A stretch of DNA of 8,611 bases from an uncultured Oscillospiraceae bacterium (GTDB lineage Bacteria; Bacillota; Clostridia; Oscillospirales; Oscillospiraceae). Positions 4,186 to 8,611 of this stretch are shown in pieces. Location: NCBI GenBank assembly GCA_905234005.1, contig CAJOFW010000040.1, positions 1 to 8,611 of the forward strand, in the 5' to 3' direction. How positions within the stretch are numbered: the first letter of the stretch is position 1; the number at the start of each line of letters is the position of its first letter. The notes below the pieces were generated by a model. The model did no database searches. It saw nothing but the letters and a program-made list of their open reading frames with translations, and had not been told where the DNA came from. Position numbers and translations under genes: made by a program.

Positions 4186-6117
4186 TTAGAAATCCAGATT
4201 GACGGCGTATTTCGCGTTCGTTTCGATCCACTGCTTGCGCGGCTCGACCTCCTCGCCCATGAGGATCGTGAAGATCTCGTCCGCCTTGACCGCGTCGTCG
4301 AGCGTGATGCGCCGGAGCGTGCGCGATTCGGGGTTCATCGTCGTCTCCCACAGCTCCTCGGGATCCATCTCGCCGAGACCCTTGAAGCGGCTGATCTCGA
4401 CCTTCGCGTTCTCGTTGTCGCCGCGCATTTCGGCGGATATGCGGTCGCGCTCGGGGTCGGAGAAGGCGACGCGCTGGTTCTTGCCGCGTGTGAGCTTGTA
4501 CAGCGGCGGCACGGCGGAGTAGACGTAGCCGCGCTCGATCAGCGGCCGCATATAGCGGAAGAAGAACGTCAATAAAAGCGTGCGGATGTGGGAGCCGTCG
4601 ACGTCGGCATCCGCCATGATGATGATCTTGTGATAGCGGAGCTTTTCGATGTTGAATTCCTGCCCTATGCCCGCGCCGAGGGCGAGGATCAGCGGGTAGA
4701 GCTTGTCGTTGCCGTAGATCTTGTCGGCCCGGGCCTTTTCGACGTTCAGCATCTTGCCCCACATGGCCAGGATCGCCTGGAACCGGCTGTCGCGGCCCTG
4801 GATGGCGCTGCCGGCGGCGGAATCGCCCTCGACGACGTACAGCTCGCACAGGCTCGGGTCGCGCTCGTTGCAGTCCTGCAGCTTCTCGGGCATCTGCCCG
4901 GACTCAAGGCCGGTCTTGCGCCGGACGCTCTCGCGGGCCTTGCGGGCGGCCTCACGGGCGCGGGAGGCGGTCATCGCCTTTTCGAGGATCGCCTTGCCGA
5001 CGGCGGGGTTTTCCTCGAGAAACTGATCGAGCCGTTCGCTGACGACCGAGTCGACCAGCGTGCGCATCTCGGAGTTTCCGAGCTTCGCCTTCGTCTGCCC
5101 CTCGAACTGCGGGTTCGTGAGCTTGACGGATATGACCGCGGTGATGCCCTCGCGGACGTCCTCGCCGGACAGGGACTCGCTGTCCTTTAAGAGCTTCGCC
5201 TTGTGGCCGTAGGCGTTCAGGACGCGTGTCAGCGCGGTCTTGAAGCCCGTCTCGTGCATGCCGCCCTCGGGGGTGTGGATGTTGTTCGCGAACGAGACGA
5301 GGTTTTCGCTGTAGCCGTCGTTCCACTGGATGGCGACCTCGGCGGTCGAGTCGGAGCGGTCGCCCTGCATATAGACGACCGGCTCGTGGATCAGGGTCTT
5401 GTTCTTGTTGATGAACGTGACGAATTCCCGGATGCCGCCCTCGTAAAACATCTCGTCATACGCCTCTGAGCCTGCGCGTTCGTCCCTCGTCGATATGCGC
5501 AGCCCGGCGTTCAGGAACGCCTGCTCGCGCATGCGGACGTGCAGCGTCTCGTAGTCGAACACCGTGTCGTCGAACATCTCCGGGTCGGGGTGGAAGCGGA
5601 CGGTCGTGCCGGTGCGGTCGGTTTTGCCGGTGACGGTCATGTCCTCGGTCTTGTCGCCCCGTGAAAACGCCATGTGGTAGACGCTGCCGTTTTTGTGGAC
5701 GTCCACCTCGAGCCAGTCGGACAGCGCGTTCACGACCGACGCGCCGACGCCGTGCAGACCGCCGGACACCTTGTAGCCGCCCGCGCCGAACTTGCCGCCG
5801 GCGTGCAGCACCGTGTACACGACCTCGAGGGCGGGCTTGCCCGTCTGCTCCTGGATGTCGACGGGGATGCCGCGCCCGTTGTCGGTCACGCGGATGACGT
5901 TGCCCTCCTCGATGACGACCTCGATCCGGCTGCAGTAGCCGGCGAGGGCCTCGTCGATCGCGTTGTCGACGATCTCGTATACGAGGTGGTGCAGGCCGGA
6001 CGCGGACGTCGAGCCGATGTACATGCCCGGCCGCATACGCACGGCCTCCAGCCCCTCCAGCACCTGGATTTTGGAGGCGTCGTATTCCTGTGTTACTTTT
6101 TCGTTGAATTCAGACAT
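4186..6117 (-). CDS. gyrB: DNA gyrase subunit B
   Basis: GyrB is the ATPase subunit of DNA gyrase (GyrA2GyrB2), which introduces negative supercoils. The protein is 643 residues, as expected for the short Gram-positive type. The GHKL ATPase domain shows EIVDNAIDEALAG (E48 and N52, equivalent to E. coli E42 and N46), DNGRGIP (D79) and GGLHGVGASVVNALS (119-133). The TOPRIM domain has VEGDSAAGSA (E430) and MADADVDGSH (D503, D505). It closes with the GyrB tail FKGLGEMDPEELWETTMNPE. The start ATG follows AGGAGA by 6 bases and overlaps the end of remB. Two TOPRIM positions differ from the usual consensus: Ala435 replaces the first Gly of SAGGSA, and Trp453 sits at the position of E. coli Lys447. 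Confidence 0.97.
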   Translation of the reverse strand: MSEFNEKVTQEYDASKIQVLEGLEAVRMRPGMYIGSTSASGLHHLVYEIVDNAIDEALAGYCSRIEVVIEEGNVIRVTDNGRGIPVDIQEQTGKPALEVVYTVLHAGGKFGAGGYKVSGGLHGVGASVVNALSDWLEVDVHKNGSVYHMAFSRGDKTEDMTVTGKTDRTGTTVRFHPDPEMFDDTVFDYETLHVRMREQAFLNAGLRISTRDERAGSEAYDEMFYEGGIREFVTFINKNKTLIHEPVVYMQGDRSDSTAEVAIQWNDGYSENLVSFANNIHTPEGGMHETGFKTALTRVLNAYGHKAKLLKDSESLSGEDVREGITAVISVKLTNPQFEGQTKAKLGNSEMRTLVDSVVSERLDQFLEENPAVGKAILEKAMTASRAREAARKARESVRRKTGLESGQMPEKLQDCNERDPSLCELYVVEGDSAAGSAIQGRDSRFQAILAMWGKMLNVEKARADKIYGNDKLYPLILALGAGIGQEFNIEKLRYHKIIIMADADVDGSHIRTLLLTFFFRYMRPLIERGYVYSAVPPLYKLTRGKNQRVAFSDPERDRISAEMRGDNENAKVEISRFKGLGEMDPEELWETTMNPESRTLRRITLDDAVKADEIFTILMGEEVEPRKQWIETNAKYAVNLDF

Positions 6118-6367
6118 TCGGTTTCTCCTGATCGTGCAGCCGCCGGGCGAGGGTCGCCGTGTTCGGCTGCGTGAGTATGACGGCGCCGTCGGCGCGCAAT
6201 ACGAAGGAACGGGGTATATCCTCCGCGGCGTTCGAGAGCGCTCCCGCCCGTTCCGCAGCGCTGAGAAAGCCGCGGGTGATATGCGACCACGACGTGTTGT
6301 CGAGGTCGAACAGGCCGACGATGTCGCCGGTCTCCGCAACGGCGTCGCCGCCGAGATAGAGGTACAT
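6110..6367 (-). CDS. remB: RemB/YaaB-like DUF370 regulatory protein
   Basis: This 85-residue protein matches the DUF370 (extracellular matrix regulator RemB, formerly YaaB) family by its start MYLYLGGDAVAETGDIVGLF, the following DLDNTSWS, and the later segment PRSFVLRADGAVILTQ. In Bacillus the related RemA and RemB influence biofilm matrix genes, RemA as a DNA-binding protein; the role here is inferred only from family and position. It starts 7 nt after the recF stop, and an AAAGGA Shine-Dalgarno lies in the last recF codons. Its last codons overlap the gyrB start by 8 nt. Position between recF and gyrB is exactly that of yaaB in Bacillus, which supports the call. The C-terminal tail is slightly longer than the conserved core. 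Confidence 0.9.
   Translation of the reverse strand: MYLYLGGDAVAETGDIVGLFDLDNTSWSHITRGFLSAAERAGALSNAAEDIPRSFVLRADGAVILTQPNTATLARRLHDQEKPNV
6124..6129 (-). promoter_or_regulatory. Shine-Dalgarno site of gyrB inside remB
   Basis: AGGAGA on the minus strand lies 6 bases before the gyrB ATG and within the remB coding sequence. It fixes the gyrB start at MSEFNEK rather than any of the upstream in-frame possibilities. Confidence 0.7.
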
Positions 6368-6374
6368 GGCCGTG

Positions 6375-7478
6375 TTATTCCTTTCGGATACGCCCGCCGG
6401 AGACGGTGTAGACGACGCCGCCGGTGCGGCGGCTGACGCCGGCGTCCTCGCAGCAGGTGATCAGCGTCTGCCCGCCCGCGATGCGGTTTAATACGAACTC
6501 CTGCCGCGCCGCGTCCAGCTCGGACAGCACGTCGTCGAGCAGCAGAACCGGGTATTCGCCGGTGTCGGCCCGGTAGATTTCGCGTTCGGCGAGCTTGATG
6601 CTCAGCGCCGCCGTCCGTGTCTGGCCCTGCGAGGCGAACGACCGCGCCGACGTGCCGTTCAGGGTGACGTCGATGTCGTCCTTGTGCGCCCCGGTCAGAC
6701 ACTGGCCCGCGTCCAGCTCCGCCTGCCGGTGGCGCTCCCAGTGCTCGAGGATTTGATAATAGGTTTCCTTTTCCGAGCCGAGGGGGTCGGTCACGGTGCC
6801 GACGGTTTTATAGGACAGGGCCAGCCGTTCGCCGCCGGAGCAGTCGGCGTGCACCGGCGCGGCGTACTCGTCGAGCCGCCGCACGAACGCCGCCCGGTAG
6901 CGGATGAGCTTCGCCGATACGCGGCACAGGCCGTCCGAGAAATCGTCGAGCGTGTCGAGAAGGCGCGGCTTCTCGCGCCAGTCGCGCAGGATGCGGGTTT
7001 TATTCTCATACAGGCGGTTGAAGTCGGTCAGAAGCGCCGCGTAGCCCGGGCGGAGCTGGCATATCGCCGTATCCATGAGCCGCCGCCGCGCCGCCGCGCC
7101 GGCCTTGATGAGGGACAGGTCGTCCGGACAGAACAGCACGGCGTTCATGACGCCGGAAAGCTCCGACGAGGTCTTTTTCGCGCCGTTTACGGTGACGCTC
7201 CGGGGACGGCCGCGCCGGAACAGCAGGCGGATCGTCTGCTCCCGGCCGCCGGACGATACGTCCGCGAGGACGTCGGCCCAGTCGCAGTCAAAGCCGATCA
7301 GCTCCTTATCGAACCGTGTGCGGAAGCTGTGCGCCCCGGTCAGCAGGAATACGGCCTCGAGGAGGTTTGTCTTGCCCTGCGCGTTCGTGCCGCAGATCAC
7401 GTTGACGGCGGGGCCGAAGTCGACCGCCTCGCCGTCGTAGTTGCGGAAGCCGGACAGGGCGATGCGGGTGACGATCAT
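6375..7478 (-). CDS. recF: DNA replication and repair protein RecF
   Basis: RecF is an SMC-like ATPase that binds DNA at single-strand gaps and, with RecO and RecR, helps load RecA. The 367-residue product has the Walker A motif GTNAQGKTN (G30, K36, T37), the ABC signature SQGQTRTA (283-290), and Walker B VLLLDDVLSELD (about 311-322, with D315 and D316 and the D-loop SELD). The chosen ATG (7478-7476) gives the canonical N-terminus MIVTRIALSGFRNY. The open frame continues upstream, but inside dnaN, and that extension (about 79 residues) has no RecF similarity. The ATG overlaps the dnaN TGA in ATGA. No Shine-Dalgarno is visible in the 20 bases upstream, so translation probably depends on coupling to dnaN. 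Confidence 0.96.
   Translation of the reverse strand: MIVTRIALSGFRNYDGEAVDFGPAVNVICGTNAQGKTNLLEAVFLLTGAHSFRTRFDKELIGFDCDWADVLADVSSGGREQTIRLLFRRGRPRSVTVNGAKKTSSELSGVMNAVLFCPDDLSLIKAGAAARRRLMDTAICQLRPGYAALLTDFNRLYENKTRILRDWREKPRLLDTLDDFSDGLCRVSAKLIRYRAAFVRRLDEYAAPVHADCSGGERLALSYKTVGTVTDPLGSEKETYYQILEHWERHRQAELDAGQCLTGAHKDDIDVTLNGTSARSFASQGQTRTAALSIKLAEREIYRADTGEYPVLLLDDVLSELDAARQEFVLNRIAGGQTLITCCEDAGVSRRTGGVVYTVSGGRIRKE
6378..6384 (-). promoter_or_regulatory. Shine-Dalgarno site of remB inside the recF 3' end
   Basis: The minus strand reads AAAGGAA at the end of recF (Lys-Glu codons just before TAA), about 11 bases before the remB ATG. It is the only purine-rich site available for that start, and the spacing is somewhat long. 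Confidence 0.55.
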
Positions 7479-8596
7479 GCGTCGCCGCGCAGACGCACGG
7501 GGAGGATCATATAGGTGAAGCTGTCGTCCGCCTCGTCCATGGGCAGGATCAGCGCCGGGCTCGTCGCGTTTCCGAGGGCGACGCGGATGACCTCCGACGG
7601 CGCCGCCTTCAGGGCGTCGAGCAGGTAGCGGTCGTTGAAGCCGATGAGAAGGCCGGTGTCGCCGGTCACGTCCGCCTGGCACTGGTCGACGGCGCTGCCG
7701 ATGCCGGTGCGGCACCGCAGATCGAAAAAGCCGTCCTCCACCCGCAGATGCAGGGGATTTTTGACCTTCGCGTCGATCATCAGCGCCACGCGGCTGACGG
7801 CCCGGGTCAGATCGGCGGTGTTGACGGCGGCGACGGTGAGGAACGTCTTCGGGAGGCTCTTTTCGTAGTTCAGAAACTCGCCCTCGAGCCGCCGGGCGAT
7901 CAGCACCGTATTGCCGATGGCGAAGGAGACGTGCTTCGAGCCGACCGTGATTTCCGCCGGCTCGTCCGTATCGCCGCAGAGCTTTTCGACGTCGGCGAGG
8001 GCGCTGCCGGGCACGATGAAGCTGCAGCCCGCCTCGCCGGGGATGGGCAGGCGCTCCCGGCGGATGGCGAGGCGGTAGCCGTCAACGGCGACGACCGTGA
8101 GACAGTCCGGCGCGGCCTCGAACAGCTCGCCCGTGTAGACGGGCCGGGCCTCGTTGTCGCTGACGGCGAAGATCGTGCGGCTGATCATGTCCCTGAGGAT
8201 GTTCTGCGGGATCGAGATGGCCTTTTGGCGGTCGACGGCGGGAAGCTCCGGGTAATCCTCCCGTGATGTGCCCATGATCGAGAAATCCGCCGCGCCGCAG
8301 GTGATTTTGGTGACGAGGCCGGATTTCATGTCCACGGTCACGACGCCGTCGGGCAGACTGCGCACGATATCGCCGAACAGGCGGCAGTCGAGCACGACGG
8401 CGCCGGCCTCGGCCACGTCGGCGGGAAAGCTCGTGTATACGCCCTTTTTGAGGTCGTAGCCCGTGATGATGACGTCGTCGTCGCCGGCGTCCACGAGAAG
8501 GCCCTCGAGGGCGGGCATCGGGCTTTTCGAGGCCGCGCACCGCGACGCGGTCGCGATGGCCTGGGCGAGCAGGTATTTTTCACAGGAAAATTTCAT
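7475..8596 (-). CDS. dnaN: DNA polymerase III beta subunit (sliding clamp)
   Basis: The product is the ring-shaped clamp that tethers the replicative polymerase to DNA and serves as a platform for repair and replication factors. It is 373 residues, the usual length for the family (about 365-380). It begins MKFSCEKYLLAQAI and carries the family segment PALEGLLVDA followed by TGYDLKKGV in domain 1. It ends in a typical C-terminal strand, FTYMILPVRL. The ATG at 8596 is supported by a strong Shine-Dalgarno GGAGG (8602-8606) five bases upstream. Its stop TGA overlaps the recF start. It is the first gene of the cluster in this window; dnaA would normally lie immediately upstream, beyond the right edge. 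The assignment is secure from protein features and gene order. Confidence 0.97.
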   Translation of the reverse strand: MKFSCEKYLLAQAIATASRCAASKSPMPALEGLLVDAGDDDVIITGYDLKKGVYTSFPADVAEAGAVVLDCRLFGDIVRSLPDGVVTVDMKSGLVTKITCGAADFSIMGTSREDYPELPAVDRQKAISIPQNILRDMISRTIFAVSDNEARPVYTGELFEAAPDCLTVVAVDGYRLAIRRERLPIPGEAGCSFIVPGSALADVEKLCGDTDEPAEITVGSKHVSFAIGNTVLIARRLEGEFLNYEKSLPKTFLTVAAVNTADLTRAVSRVALMIDAKVKNPLHLRVEDGFFDLRCRTGIGSAVDQCQADVTGDTGLLIGFNDRYLLDALKAAPSEVIRVALGNATSPALILPMDEADDSFTYMILPVRLRGDA

Positions 8597-8600
8597 AGGG

Positions 8601-8607
8601 TCCTCCG
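8601..8607 (-). promoter_or_regulatory. Shine-Dalgarno site of dnaN
   Basis: On the minus strand the sequence reads CGGAGGA, ending four bases before the dnaN ATG. This nearly perfect match to the anti-Shine-Dalgarno sequence fixes the dnaN start. No promoter is visible because the window ends 15 bases upstream of the gene. Confidence 0.8.
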
Positions 8608-8611
8608 ACAG

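Noticed and set aside
2998..4575. A 525-codon open frame on the plus strand, antisense to gyrA and gyrB.
   Set aside because: It lies opposite two unmistakable genes and shows no domain. Such frames are expected in GC-rich coding DNA.
6375..7715. Longer recF start inside dnaN.
   Set aside because: The upstream extension is out-of-frame dnaN sequence without RecF similarity. The ATG at 7478 gives the conserved N-terminus.
8597..8611. oriC or DnaA boxes at the right edge.
   Set aside because: Only 15 bases upstream of dnaN are present and they hold a ribosome site only. The origin would be outside the window.

Overview
The window is a GC-rich stretch of a bacterial chromosome, most likely from a high-GC member of the Clostridia (Oscillospirales / Ruminococcaceae type). 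The evidence is the gene order dnaN-recF-remB-gyrB-gyrA, which is the Firmicutes origin-proximal order, the presence of a RemB/DUF370 protein, and purine-rich Shine-Dalgarno sites. All convincing genes are on the minus strand and read from right to left. dnaA and oriC, if arranged as usual, lie just beyond position 8611.

Positions 1096-8596 hold a tightly packed core gene cluster: dnaN (sliding clamp), recF (gap repair), remB (DUF370), gyrB, gyrA and, unusually, rnhA (RNase HI). Junctions are overlaps or gaps of at most 15 nt: dnaN/recF share ATGA, recF/remB are 7 nt apart, remB/gyrB overlap by 8 nt, gyrB/gyrA are 15 nt apart, and the gyrA stop TAA directly abuts the rnhA ATG. This looks like one operon for replication, repair and supercoiling. 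It ends in a terminator-like hairpin that overlaps the rnhA stop codon. The S4-domain gene (yaaA) often found between dnaN and recF is absent.

Positions about 889-1080 carry no gene. They are packed with inverted and direct repeats: a 10-bp stem, a nested CTCGCGC stem around a 7-bp stem, a 12-bp stem, and a 26-nt near-exact direct repeat. This looks like an intergenic repeat element.

Positions 1-890 hold a lower-GC accessory module: a HicA/HicB-type toxin-antitoxin pair with a very good sigma-A-type promoter (TTTACA, 17 nt, TATAAT) and two short palindromes suited to autoregulation. The module is disturbed by two copies of a ~95-bp repeat (1-95 and 471-566, about 84% identical). One copy separates hicA from hicB. 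The other supplies the last five codons and the stop of hicB, so the antitoxin appears to lack the second half of its C-terminal ribbon-helix-helix domain.

No wholly new system is visible. The points most worth following are the repeat-disrupted hicAB locus, the hairpin island, rnhA at the end of the gyrase operon, and the unusual residues in the quinolone regions of GyrA and GyrB.
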